A DNA stretch of 11,382 bases, from NCBI GenBank assembly GCA_002297865.1, contig DBKX01000209.1:1-11382 (forward strand), read 5' to 3'. The number at the start of each line of letters is the position of its first letter. The first letter of the stretch is position 1. The notes under the pieces were generated by a model. The model saw only the letters and a program-made list of their open reading frames with translations, was not told the origin of the DNA and did not search any database. Below are positions 1 through 6,235 of this stretch, piece by piece. This DNA is from Lachnoclostridium sp. UBA739 (GTDB lineage Bacteria; Bacillota_A; Clostridia; Lachnospirales; Lachnospiraceae). A program made the translations under genes and the position numbers.

Positions 1-49
1 TAACATGTGTATACTAAAATAAATATAGCTTAAAGGATGGAATTTGTAA

Positions 50-238
50 ATGGGAAGGGATTATGTAATAAAAGTTTACTTGTTGCCAGATAAAAGAGAT
101 TATCCCGACACTCCATACTGCTGGTATCTGCTTGTTTTGTATGATGACTGGTGTACCGAAGGAACCGGGTGGTCGGAGAGTCCGGAGAAGGCATTTGCTG
201 AGGGGTATGAGTATTATCGGAAGATGTGTAAGAATTAA
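50..238 (+). CDS. Small hypothetical protein, 62 aa
   Basis: I do not recognise this protein. It is acidic and very rich in aromatic residues (Tyr and Trp, with YCWY near residue 23 and a WCTEGTGWSES stretch near residues 34-44), and has no signal peptide or obvious membrane helix. The start ATG follows AAAGGATGG by about nine bases, an acceptable ribosome binding site. The gene stands alone on the plus strand and points toward the convergent toxin-antitoxin operon. The composition looks like a real small cytosolic protein, but no function can be assigned. Nothing upstream is visible because the window begins 49 bases before the start. Confidence 0.55.
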   Translation: MGRDYVIKVYLLPDKRDYPDTPYCWYLLVLYDDWCTEGTGWSESPEKAFAEGYEYYRKMCKN

Positions 239-262
239 TAAAAGGTAAGAGTTGGAAGCTGC

Positions 263-297
263 TTTAAATTTTTTTCTTTTTCTTACGAAAATTTAAA
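263..297. terminator. AT-only inverted repeat between convergent genes
   Basis: A perfect 10-bp inverted repeat (TTTAAATTTT at 263-272 and AAAATTTAAA at 288-297) encloses a pyrimidine-rich loop. It lies between the plus-strand 62-aa gene and the end of the minus-strand operon. The position suits a bidirectional terminator. However, the stem holds only A-T pairs and lacks the usual GC core, so the call is weak. It also overlaps the last codons of a possible 43-aa ORF. Confidence 0.25.
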
Positions 298-395
298 TTA
301 TAAATGTACTCTGCAAGTTCCTTGCAAGTATCAGACATTACTACCCTATTGTTATCTAAAATATTTGCCAAAACAATCTTATTTAAGTTTCTCAT
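264..395 (-). CDS. Possible 43-aa small protein at the end of the toxin-antitoxin operon
   Basis: A short open frame starts at ATG 395, five bases after the stop of the preceding small ORF, and runs to TAA at 266-264. It reads as an amphipathic helical segment with LAEYIYNL near the middle and ends in a basic tail (RKKKKKI). Only a weak ribosome binding site (AGG two bases before ATG) is visible, so it would depend on translational coupling to the ORF above. I do not recognise it. It may be a real small gene, the tail of a decayed one, or chance in AT-rich DNA. Confidence 0.25.
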   Translation of the reverse strand: MRNLNKIVLANILDNNRVVMSDTCKELAEYIYNLNFRKKKKKI

Positions 396-399
396 ATGC

Positions 400-552
400 C
401 TATTTTCTCACAAATTCTTTCACACTGTTAATATCCTTAATTTGATTTTCTGATTTCCTTTTCTCCATGAAATTCCTAGATCGTTCGTTAGGCTCAAACG
501 TTATCGTCCCCCTAATTTTTATTTCGTTAGCAGACGTTTTTACACCTTTCAA
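400..552 (-). CDS. Possible second antitoxin-like small ORF or remnant, about 50 aa
   Basis: Twenty bases after the GNAT stop an open frame runs to TAG at 402-400. The first usable start in frame is TTG at 552. An alternative ATG at 468 has AGGAA seven bases upstream but gives only 22 residues. The translation contains IRGTITFEPNE, then a charged helix, then DINSVKEFVRK. Its layout (a strand-like start, a helix, and an XX(I/V)K(K/E)F motif near the end) resembles by eye the antitoxin at 1191-1385, which ends in SEEIKKFMAKRKK. It may be a decayed or duplicated antitoxin. The lack of a good start makes this tentative. Confidence 0.3.
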   Translation of the reverse strand: MKGVKTSANEIKIRGTITFEPNERSRNFMEKRKSENQIKDINSVKEFVRK

Positions 553-571
553 ATCCTTTACCTGTTAATAA

Positions 572-1198
572 CTATAAAATTTTTAATAGTTGTACCAAAA
601 CATGTGCATTCTCTGTTCCAACCTTAACTTCCTTTGTATCAAATCTCTTAAACCCATTCTCATCTTCATAGAAACACATTAATTTTTCCTTATTCTCAGC
701 CTCAAGAAAAATCACCATTCCACCAACCATATTTCCACCAACCATATACTGAAGCTCTTTAATGGTTTCTATCGCAGCTTGCAATAACTGCTCTCCAGTA
801 ATCTTCTCATTTAATCCATCCTTATAGTTCTTTCCTAATTGTGCAATAAGATATGCCAAAAGCGTGTATGTGCCATTTTCTTCATCTAACTCACTTACTC
901 TGGCAATTTTACGCTTCAATGTATTACTAAAATTTTCTGCGTTTACAGTAATTGGCTTGACTGTTAATGTAAAATAGCCAACCAACGAAGCATCATCATT
1001 AGAAAAGACCAAGTATGTAACGGACTGATTTTTCTTTGTAAATTCTATTGATTGTTCTCTCAAAAATCTTTCTACATCCGGATTCTTATCACAAAAAAAC
1101 TCGGAAAGGATTTGTCGCAACTCATCCTCTCCGAGATCTTTATCATCTTTTGCAGACAAGTATTCACGAATGTTAAATACTGTTACGTCATTAAGCAT
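572..1198 (-). CDS. GNAT-fold acetyltransferase, probable toxin of a type II toxin-antitoxin pair, 208 aa
   Basis: This is a GNAT-family N-acetyltransferase. Known GNAT toxins (TacT, AtaT, KacT) use acetyl-CoA to acetylate aminoacyl-tRNA and stop translation; that activity is inferred here from fold and gene layout only. The core reads TYLVFSND (61-68), VGYFTLTVKPI (73-83), then LLAYLIAQLGKNY (113-125), which carries the Q-x-x-G-x type acetyl-CoA loop. A final strand, MVIFLEAENKEKL (161-173), and an aromatic-rich tail complete it. The start ATG has AAGGAAG eight bases upstream and overlaps the stop of the small upstream gene by eight bases, which indicates translational coupling. A 15-bp tandem duplication adds five residues (GGNMV region, 153-160) just before the last core strand. 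Length is slightly above what I recall for the family. The frame is intact, but activity is uncertain because of the duplication. Confidence 0.8.
   Translation of the reverse strand: MLNDVTVFNIREYLSAKDDKDLGEDELRQILSEFFCDKNPDVERFLREQSIEFTKKNQSVTYLVFSNDDASLVGYFTLTVKPITVNAENFSNTLKRKIARVSELDEENGTYTLLAYLIAQLGKNYKDGLNEKITGEQLLQAAIETIKELQYMVGGNMVGGMVIFLEAENKEKLMCFYEDENGFKRFDTKEVKVGTENAHVLVQLLKIL
718..747. repeat. Perfect 15-bp tandem duplication inside the GNAT gene
   Basis: The unit TTCCACCAACCATAT occurs at 718-732 and again at 733-747 without a mismatch. Read on the coding strand it doubles the residues around MVGG, giving MVGGNMVGG just before the strand MVIFLEAE. A length of 15 bp keeps the frame. 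The lack of divergence between copies suggests a recent slippage event. Confidence 0.9.
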
Positions 1199-1385
1199 TT
1201 GTTTTCTTCCTTTTTGCCATAAATTTTTTAATCTCTTCTGAATCTCGTAAATGTGTAATCCTTAAGTCAGGTGTTGGTGCTCTATGAAGTGACTCCTGAT
1301 AGGATTCCTCGATCGCATTAGCAAACTTTTCTACTTGTCGTTGACCAGAAACGACAAAGTTTTTAGTAATACTTGAAGTTGCCAT
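1191..1385 (-). CDS. Probable antitoxin partner of the GNAT protein, 64 aa
   Basis: A small protein directly upstream of the GNAT gene, overlapping it by eight bases (stop TAA at 1193-1191, next ATG at 1198). It begins MATSSITKNFVVSG, likely a short beta strand for DNA binding or dimerisation. A helix (QVEKFANAIEESYQ) and a basic C-terminal helix (EEIKKFMAKRKK) follow. In known GNAT modules the upstream small gene encodes a DNA-binding antitoxin that represses the operon and neutralises the toxin. This protein does not look like the common DUF1778 antitoxins, so the role rests on position and size. I chose ATG 1385 because GGAGGTG lies six bases upstream. The GTG at 1394 sits inside that ribosome binding site and is unlikely to be used. 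Confidence 0.7.
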   Translation of the reverse strand: MATSSITKNFVVSGQRQVEKFANAIEESYQESLHRAPTPDLRITHLRDSEEIKKFMAKRKKTNA

Positions 1386-1442
1386 ATCTAACACCTCCTT
1401 CTATAGTATGGCTTATACCCGATTACAATATTCCTCATTTAT

Positions 1443-1471
1443 ATTATATGGTCAATAAACGACTTTATCAA
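1443..1471 (-). promoter_or_regulatory. Sigma-A type promoter of the toxin-antitoxin operon
   Basis: On the minus strand a -35 element TTGATA (1471-1466) is followed after exactly 17 bases by a perfect -10 TATAAT (1448-1443). The start of transcription would fall near 1436, about 50 bases before the antitoxin ATG. The IS66-derived element ends 42 bases upstream of the -35, so the element does not interrupt the promoter. Confidence 0.6.
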
Positions 1472-1513
1472 CTACTATCTCATAATTCAACCTATTAAAT
1501 TGGTTAATTAATT

Positions 1514-1525
1514 GTAACCGTCAAT
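1514..1525 (+). repeat. IS66 terminal inverted repeat, tnpC-side end
   Basis: GTAACCGTCAAT reads inward from the left boundary of the element. It matches the other end (2320-2309 on the minus strand, GTAAGCGTCAAT) at 11 of 12 positions; similarity becomes patchy further in. Confidence 0.65.
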
Positions 1526-1706
1526 CTCATTAAAAAAGTCAAAAAGAGTCATCTGGTTTTTCATCTACTTTCTCAGAAGAAACAGCAAACTTCTCCTATT
1601 GACGTAGTTTCAGCTGTTCGATATGCCATTCGTTCTGTTTCTTTAAGGATGCGATTTCATCCTCTTTTTTCTTTAACTGGGACTTTAAAGCTTCAATTTC
1701 TGCCTT
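1514..1706 (-). pseudogene. tnpC: IS66 tnpC transposase, N-terminal fragment only
   Basis: The fragment encodes the coiled-coil N-terminal segment of the IS66 DDE transposase (IEALKSQLKKKEDEIASLKK, then IEQLKLRQ). A TAG at 1598-1596 interrupts the expected (R/K)xKFGxSSE motif, read here as EKFAVSSEK. A frameshift near the following Asp-rich stretch moves the last residues (TLFDFFNE) into another frame, and the sequence runs straight into the terminal repeat. The zinc finger and the whole catalytic DDE domain (several hundred residues) are absent. No function is possible. Confidence 0.75.
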
Positions 1707-1920
1707 TTTCCAGCCGTTTAAAATGCCCCCAAAATCCGTTGTCCTCTCAGACCAGGAGCTTGATGCGGTTTCTCCGCTGGTTGCAGAATGCGAACATGAT
1801 TTTCTCCCGTGGGTCGAACAGGAAATGGTTCTCTACAATATCGCAAAGACCGTTAATGCTTTTTCTCATATCGGTTTTGCCACAGGCAAGATAAATCTTG
1901 TAGTTATTGTATTGGAACAT
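1699..1920 (-). pseudogene. tnpB: IS66 tnpB remnant (Orf2 family) with an in-frame stop
   Basis: The translation carries the TnpB signature: YKIYLACGKTDMRKSINGL followed by DPREKIMFAFCNQRRNRIK. It is required together with TnpA and TnpC for IS66 transposition, with its exact role unclear. The start is probably ATG 1920, overlapping the end of tnpA as is usual; GTG 1929 is an alternative. After RIKLLV the codon that should be Trp (family RIK-x-L-x-WE) is TGA at 1749-1747. The reading then resumes in the same frame as EDNGFWGHFKRLEKGR before being cut by a deletion that joins it to tnpC near 1700. The gene is therefore doubly broken. Confidence 0.85.
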
Positions 1921-2234
1921 GTGATTCACTCACCACCTTTATTGCCTGCCTCATGAACTGAATGCCGAGGGCTTCAGAAACATGCAGTTTGCAACTCCCG
2001 ATTTCGATCAGGATTTCACCTGCATTTGACTGCTGGCTTGTGTTCTGTTTTGGTTCCAGTGGAATGAAATTTTACGCCCTGTTTCTTTGTCTGGTAATCA
2101 TGCAGCCATTTTCCAAAGGTTGAGAGCTTAATGTTATTTTCCTGACACCAAGAAAGCCTGGCCTTTCCGCTGGACAGAAAATTCTGGATGTGTTGTTCTC
2201 GTTCTTGCTTGGATGTAAATTTTCATTTGTCCAT
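1904..2234 (-). pseudogene. tnpA: IS66 tnpA remnant (small accessory protein)
   Basis: IS66 TnpA is a small helix-turn-helix-type accessory protein encoded first in the element. A good ribosome binding site (AGGAGG) precedes ATG 2234, but the fourth codon is TGA. The frame then reads KFTSKQEREQHIQNF and CQENNIKLSTFGKWLHDYQ, typical of the family. One extra A in the run at 2073-2070 (minus strand) shifts the frame. The C-terminal half then continues one frame over as NFIPLEPKQN and GEILIEIGSCKLHVSEALG, the short C-terminal beta motif of TnpA, and ends at 1904 overlapping tnpB. The lesions are an early stop and a frameshift, so no full-length protein is made. A 109-codon frame over the same bases (2072-2401) is a different, non-homologous frame. 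Confidence 0.75.
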
Positions 2235-2308
2235 TTATACTCCTCCTGACTTTTTGGTATAGTATAATAGTATAATGGAAGAAACGTGGATTGAGTAGGT
2301 GTATCTGA

Positions 2309-2320
2309 ATTGACGCTTAC
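2309..2320 (-). repeat. IS66 terminal inverted repeat, tnpA-side end
   Basis: GTAAGCGTCAAT reads inward on the minus strand, 75 bases before the tnpA start codon. IS66-family ends commonly begin with GTAAGCG, and the distance to tnpA fits the usual layout. Confidence 0.7.
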
Positions 2321-2534
2321 GACCAAATCCATTTTTCCGTTAGGAAAAACTCCATAATAAGAAACCTGACCATGCCCTAACAACTGAAGGAGGCAGTGCA
2401 TCTCTACTATCTCCTCTCATTTTACTCACTATTCAAACATAACTACAATCTCCAGTAGCAGTCTTTTTCTCTCCTTAAAATCATATACTGCTATGTTTCT
2501 CTATTTACCAAATAGATTATAAATATAATTCGCA

Positions 2535-4302
2535 CTATAAGAAAATAGAAATAGGGTAATTAACGAAACTCTCTCTATCACTCTTTGGAATCTTTTTTAA
2601 TAACTCATTTGCTTCTTTCTTTTTATCTATAAGCAAATACAAACCACACTTTACCTGAGCATCATTCGTATTCCGCACAATTGACTTGATCTCCTTCCTG
2701 TCATTATCATCAAGCAAATTTAATCGCTTTTTTATTTGCCAGTCATTTAGTTTTAAATATATTCTTTCAGATGCTACGCTGATTAATTTTTTGATAATAT
2801 ATCTGGCTAATTCGAGTAATTTTAAATCACCAATCTTATCATATACTTGAATTAAGGTAAGCGCTGCATTATTCAATACATCTAATGTGCTTTCATTAAT
2901 ATCACTACAATCTACTTGATGATATAATTCAGCATAATCATACTTGTATAAATGCATCAAATCCTCTACGTTCAAACTACAAAACAATGGAACCGTGAAA
3001 GATTTATCTTCAACTACGACATATGATTGAATTTTGCTCTCATAAACACGGCTAGTAATAAAATTTTCTTTACCATTATTCGATACAAAGAAAGGATATA
3101 TTTTGTCATCAATTTTTAAGTCAATCGTATAAAGATTATCTTCTTCTATAGCATGCTCCCCTCTATAAACCTCAACAATATGTTCAATCATCCTTTTTTC
3201 ATTATCCGACATTTTTGAAAAGTCTTTTTCTATGTTAATCATTGTATTTTTGCAAATAGTATACCAATCGATAATAAAGTTTAATTCTTCTTCTAACCCC
3301 TCTCCCAATTTAGGATTACTATATGATAGTGGAATATCCCCAACTAGTATTTCATTATTTTTTTTTAGTTCAAAAAGAAATTCTGCATCATTAGCTAGCT
3401 CTTTAGTGGTGCTTATAATATCAAACCCAAATTTCTGAATATTCCAATAAAGAATAAGATTCGCACTTAACTGAACTTTTATGTCTCCGTCAGAATCCAA
3501 AATAACTGTATAGTCCTCATAAAATATTTTTCCATTAATACTTATTTTATTACATACTTTTTCTCCCATAAGCATCTTTACCTGTTTAGACATTGTAATA
3601 GGATACCATATATCAGCAGAAGTATTCTTTGTATAAAAGCAAACGTCGCCTTTTGATACGTTTCGCATAAAATCAAGTGGCGACGAAACTCCTAATGCTG
3701 TTGCTTTTAAACAATTATCTTCGTTAATATTTGTGATATCTATTGCCTTTGGAACGATTTGTCCTCTACCAGAGCCTTGCATTGTACATTCGTATATAAA
3801 TTGTTTACAAATTCTCATCATTTCACTTGGTTTCTTTTCTAATTTGTTAAATGTAACACTTATTTTGCTTTTATTGTTCTTTTTTGAGGCTTGATCTAAT
3901 ATTCCTTTTATTTTAGACGGGTAAAGTATACTATAAAAAATCTCTTTTCTATTATCAGTCAATATTACTCGAAAATATAAAACTCCAGAATGGTTGTAGT
4001 AGTTTCTTAAATCTCCTAAATTAACTGGGTATTGTATTCTCTCCTTATTAATTTGTTTTCCTTCATAGTCCATACATCCTTTTATTTGAACTGGTATCTT
4101 ACTCTCAAAATTATCTACACTAAATGTTGTATCATTATATACATATATATATATATCCATCCCACGAAAGTTCTTTGTCCATAGATGAAAAACTTTCATC
4201 TAAATATACATTTTCCTCCACAAGAGCTGTCAATGCTCCGATCGCTCTCTTTTCTATCTTTGTATTATTAATTTTATTGACTTTACTTTTATTGTTTGGC
4301 AA
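2535..4302 (-). pseudogene. DUF4365-family protein (PD-(D/E)XK-like), frame interrupted at an AT microsatellite
   Basis: DUF4365 proteins carry a restriction-endonuclease-like N-terminal domain and are often found in defence or mobile regions; substrates are not established. The N-terminus starts at TTG 4302 (GAGGTGA just upstream; GTG 4311 is an alternative). It reads KIEKRAIGALTALVEEN, then KELSWDGYIY, where the Asp fits the nuclease motif. The frame then hits TAA at 4137 inside a TA-rich repeat. Adding one AT unit to the (AT)7 tract at 4143-4156 restores YIYIYVYNDTTF and leads directly into IPVQIKG, the matching QxK strand, and YPVNLGDLRNYY. The restored protein would be 589 aa; its C-terminal third is helical and TPR-like. 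The long frame starting at ATG 4199 lacks the N-terminal motif, and its first dozen residues are out-of-frame sequence. The gene is either phase-variable or newly dead; otherwise it is intact. Confidence 0.7.
4143..4156. repeat. (AT)7 dinucleotide microsatellite within the DUF4365 coding region
   Basis: Seven uninterrupted AT units lie at codons 49-53 of the reconstructed gene, between the WDG and VQIKG motifs. Eight units would put the two halves in the same frame; seven units end translation at TAA 4137-4135. Further ATAT flanks the tract after a GT interruption. Confidence 0.85.
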
Positions 4303-4369
4303 TACAATCACCTCAAACGTATAATTTATTTCAATAATCCTTTAATAAATTTTCTTCTTTTTTTAAGTT

Positions 4370-4397
4370 ATCATATCATGTACAAAAATAATGTCGA
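4370..4397 (-). promoter_or_regulatory. Likely promoter of the DUF4365 gene
   Basis: On the minus strand TCGACA (4397-4392) precedes, by 16 bases, TATGAT (4375-4370), which has an extended TG at the right distance (TGATATGAT). Transcription would begin about 60 bases before the TTG start. Both hexamers deviate from consensus by one base, so this is moderate evidence. Confidence 0.4.
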
Positions 4398-4546
4398 ACC
4401 ATGAAAGCAAAAAAGTAAAATCCAAGTAAGCATTTTTTGTAAGCTTATCCTTTTATAATATAGTTCCAGAACAAAGTATTGAGTTTATCCAAAGTTCCTA
4501 TAACAGTATTGGATATCCATTATTTCCAGTTATTTTTTCTTGTTTC

Positions 4547-4705
4547 TTACTCTTTCACGTCTTTACTATCAAACTTTTCTATTTCAAGTACAAACTCATC
4601 ATCAGATAATCTTTCAAGGGGAACTACCTTTCTTCCTCTTGGATGTATTGTTTTTAATCTTATTGCATACCTGCAGATCGTCCTTTTTAACCATTTTATT
4701 TTCAT
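4547..4705 (-). CDS. Small basic hypothetical protein, 52 aa
   Basis: The ATG at 4705 is preceded by a perfect GGAGG with a five-base spacer, which makes this short frame credible. The product has a basic N-terminal half (KIKWLKRTICRYAIRLK) and an acidic C-terminal half (LERLSDDEFVLEIEKFDSKD). I do not recognise the family. It lies upstream of, and on the same strand as, the DUF4365 gene but about 245 bases away, with a separate promoter in between. A second frame starting at ATG 4738 overlaps it one frame over and has no ribosome binding site. The gene could be a remnant whose two frames were once joined. Confidence 0.45.
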   Translation of the reverse strand: MKIKWLKRTICRYAIRLKTIHPRGRKVVPLERLSDDEFVLEIEKFDSKDVKE

Positions 4706-4908
4706 TTTTTCCTCCATGTACTCTTAATCTCCTACTCATCAATTAGTTACATAGAGCGTAGTAAAGACAAAGCGAAAGATAAAAATATAATTAGTATGAA
4801 TGCGATATACTATTTTTACAACAAAGAGAAGGAAAATCACTTATAATATGACAAAATTTTACTTTATATGTGCTATTATGTTCGAAATTAAATTAGGAGG
4901 TTATTAGG

Positions 4909-6034
4909 ATGCAATTCTTGGAAAATTTTCAAAAACAGACTCAGTTAATTCAGAACTTTAGAGAAGACGGTGCTTATCTAGCTTTAGTTATGGGAATTTA
5001 CTTGGGTAGAAATGATATTTTCGAATTAGCAAATAATTCTTTAACTGATGGGAAGAGCGACAAAAAATAGATTTTATAGACTTAGATAGAGAAGAAGAAA
5101 GAATAGTTATTGCCCAAGGATATTTATTCATCCAAACACAGAGACGAGGCTCCAGCTAATAAAGCTGCAGATTTAAATACTGCTGTGGCATGGCTTGTCT
5201 CAGGCGATTTATCTGTTATTCCGATTGAACTCAGTAATATAATGAAAGAATGTAGAGAGGCCATTGAACAAGATGAAATTTCTACTATAGAACTTATTTA
5301 CGTTCACAATTTATCAGATTCAATCAATTGTAGGCGTGAATTAGAAACTGCTGCAAAACACTCGGAAAAACATTTTTAGTCAAAAGGAATAGCTGTAATT
5401 CCCAAAGAACTTGGTGATAGATGGAAAGCCTATAGTTTTTCTATAACTGGAAAATGGCTTTATGATTTGTTTAAACAATATGGAGAAGATTTATTCTCAG
5501 CAAATTATAGAGGATTCTTAGGTGTTAAAGGAAAGCGAAAAAAAATAAATTTACAAATTAAGCAAAGTGCTGAAAAGGAGCCTCAAAATTTTGGGTATAT
5601 AATAATGGTATTACCATTTTAACGCTTTCAGTTGATTCAGAATATACAAAGACTGAAACAAAACTTACTGGTATATCAATAATAAATGGAGCTCAAACGA
5701 CTGGTTCTATCGGTTCTGTTGAAAAAAAGGATTCTCTTGAAAAAAACAAAGTAATATGCAGAGTAATTGAATGTTCTGATCCAGAAATCATAGAGAAATA
5801 TGCTCGTAAAGAACTAGCGGAAATTGAAGATTGTTGGTACTTTGCCGTGGAATGACTCTAAATCTAATGACAAGTGCAATAAAAAAGGACATTAGCGAAT
5901 ATATGGATAATGAAAAAGAGTTTAATGAACTATGCAAAACCATAGGTTCACTCATTCAGGCAGTTATACCTACAATCTCATCTAATACTCCTGGCAAATT
6001 AGAACAATTGAAAAAAATGATTTGGGATAGTTGA
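4909..6034 (+). pseudogene. AIPR-family abortive-infection phage-resistance gene, multiply broken
   Basis: AIPR (Pfam PF10592) proteins are linked to phage abortive infection. The start is clear (AGGAGG, eight bases, ATG 4909), and the first 53 codons read FREDGAYLALVMGIYLG. Recognisable blocks then appear in changing frames: IDFIDLDREEERIVIAQGY, NKAADLNTAVAWLVSGDL, ELIYVHNLSDS, DLFSANYRGFLG, NFGYIIM (family NFWVYNNGIT) and LTGISIINGAQTTGSIG. The last is the strongly conserved NGAQT motif. Lesions visible are a lost A in the run at 5062-5067 (stop 5068), an extra T at 5123-5125, an in-frame TAG at 5377-5379, a lost T near 5589-5592 and a frame change near 5850. Typical AIPR proteins are much longer than the roughly 375 codons left, so segments are also deleted, probably after ELGD and after the NGAQT block. 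A tail (5880-6034) may be the C-terminus. The gene is not functional. Confidence 0.8.
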
Positions 6035-6074
6035 TTCATCATTTTTATTCAATAATTACTAAATATAGAGAACT

Positions 6075-6118
6075 AAAATTAAGAGACTCCGATTAAACCG
6101 GAATCTCTTAATTTTTTA
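6075..6118. terminator. Rho-independent terminator, probably bidirectional
   Basis: A 14-bp stem with one wobble (ATTAAGAGACTCCG at 6078-6091 with CGGAATCTCTTAAT at 6099-6112), extendable by three A-T pairs, encloses a seven-base loop. A run of T follows on the plus strand and a T-run also follows on the minus strand. It sits between the end of the AIPR pseudogene and the end of nrdD, converging from opposite sides, so it can serve both. Confidence 0.85.
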
Positions 6119-6235
6119 CTCTCAACTGATAAGAAATTTAATCTGTATATAATTAAAAAATGCCAATTGCCCAAAATCAAACTTTATCCTTATTTGACTT
6201 CAAATCAATTATTTCTAAGATTTACTTGCACCCCT

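Larger units (their letters stand above)
1514..2320 (-). mobile_element. Internally deleted IS66-family element (807 bp) with remnants of tnpA, tnpB and tnpC
   Basis: The stretch holds, in the normal IS66 order on the minus strand, a tnpA with a premature stop and a frameshift, a tnpB with an in-frame stop, and a short N-terminal piece of tnpC. It is bounded by GTAAGCGTCAAT at the tnpA end (2320-2309) and GTAACCGTCAAT at the tnpC end (1514-1525), the GTAA-type ends of IS66 elements. A full IS66 element is about 2.5 kb, so roughly two thirds is missing, mainly the tnpC transposase body. The junction between tnpB and tnpC near 1700 is also deleted. The 8 bp outside each end (AATTAATT and GACCAAAT) do not match, so no target-site duplication is left. 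It cannot move by itself but could in principle be moved by a related transposase. Confidence 0.8.

Noticed and set aside
1649..1956. Two plus-strand open frames of about 80 codons
   Set aside because: They are antisense to the tnpB and tnpC remnants and lack convincing starts or family features.
2072..2401. 109-codon open frame on the minus strand
   Set aside because: It runs across the IS66 end and reads a frame different from the recognisable tnpA frame over the same bases, so it is not a protein-coding gene.
2321..2401. Possible group II intron maturase scrap (translation LGHGQVSYYGVFPNGK)
   Set aside because: YYGV-x-N is reminiscent of the C-terminal part of intron maturases, but only about 27 codons exist and no domain V-like RNA or reverse transcriptase motif is seen. 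The remaining bases to 2534 show no gene.
2424..2486. 7-bp inverted repeat TAGCAGT/ACTGCTA as a terminator of the DUF4365 gene
   Set aside because: The arms are about 24 bases apart and no T run follows in the right place.
4124..4324. Plus-strand open frame of 66 codons
   Set aside because: It is the reverse of the DUF4365 N-terminal coding region and has no ribosome binding site.
4437..4450. GTAAGC sequence as a further IS66 end
   Set aside because: Only the first six bases fit and no IS66 remnant adjoins it.
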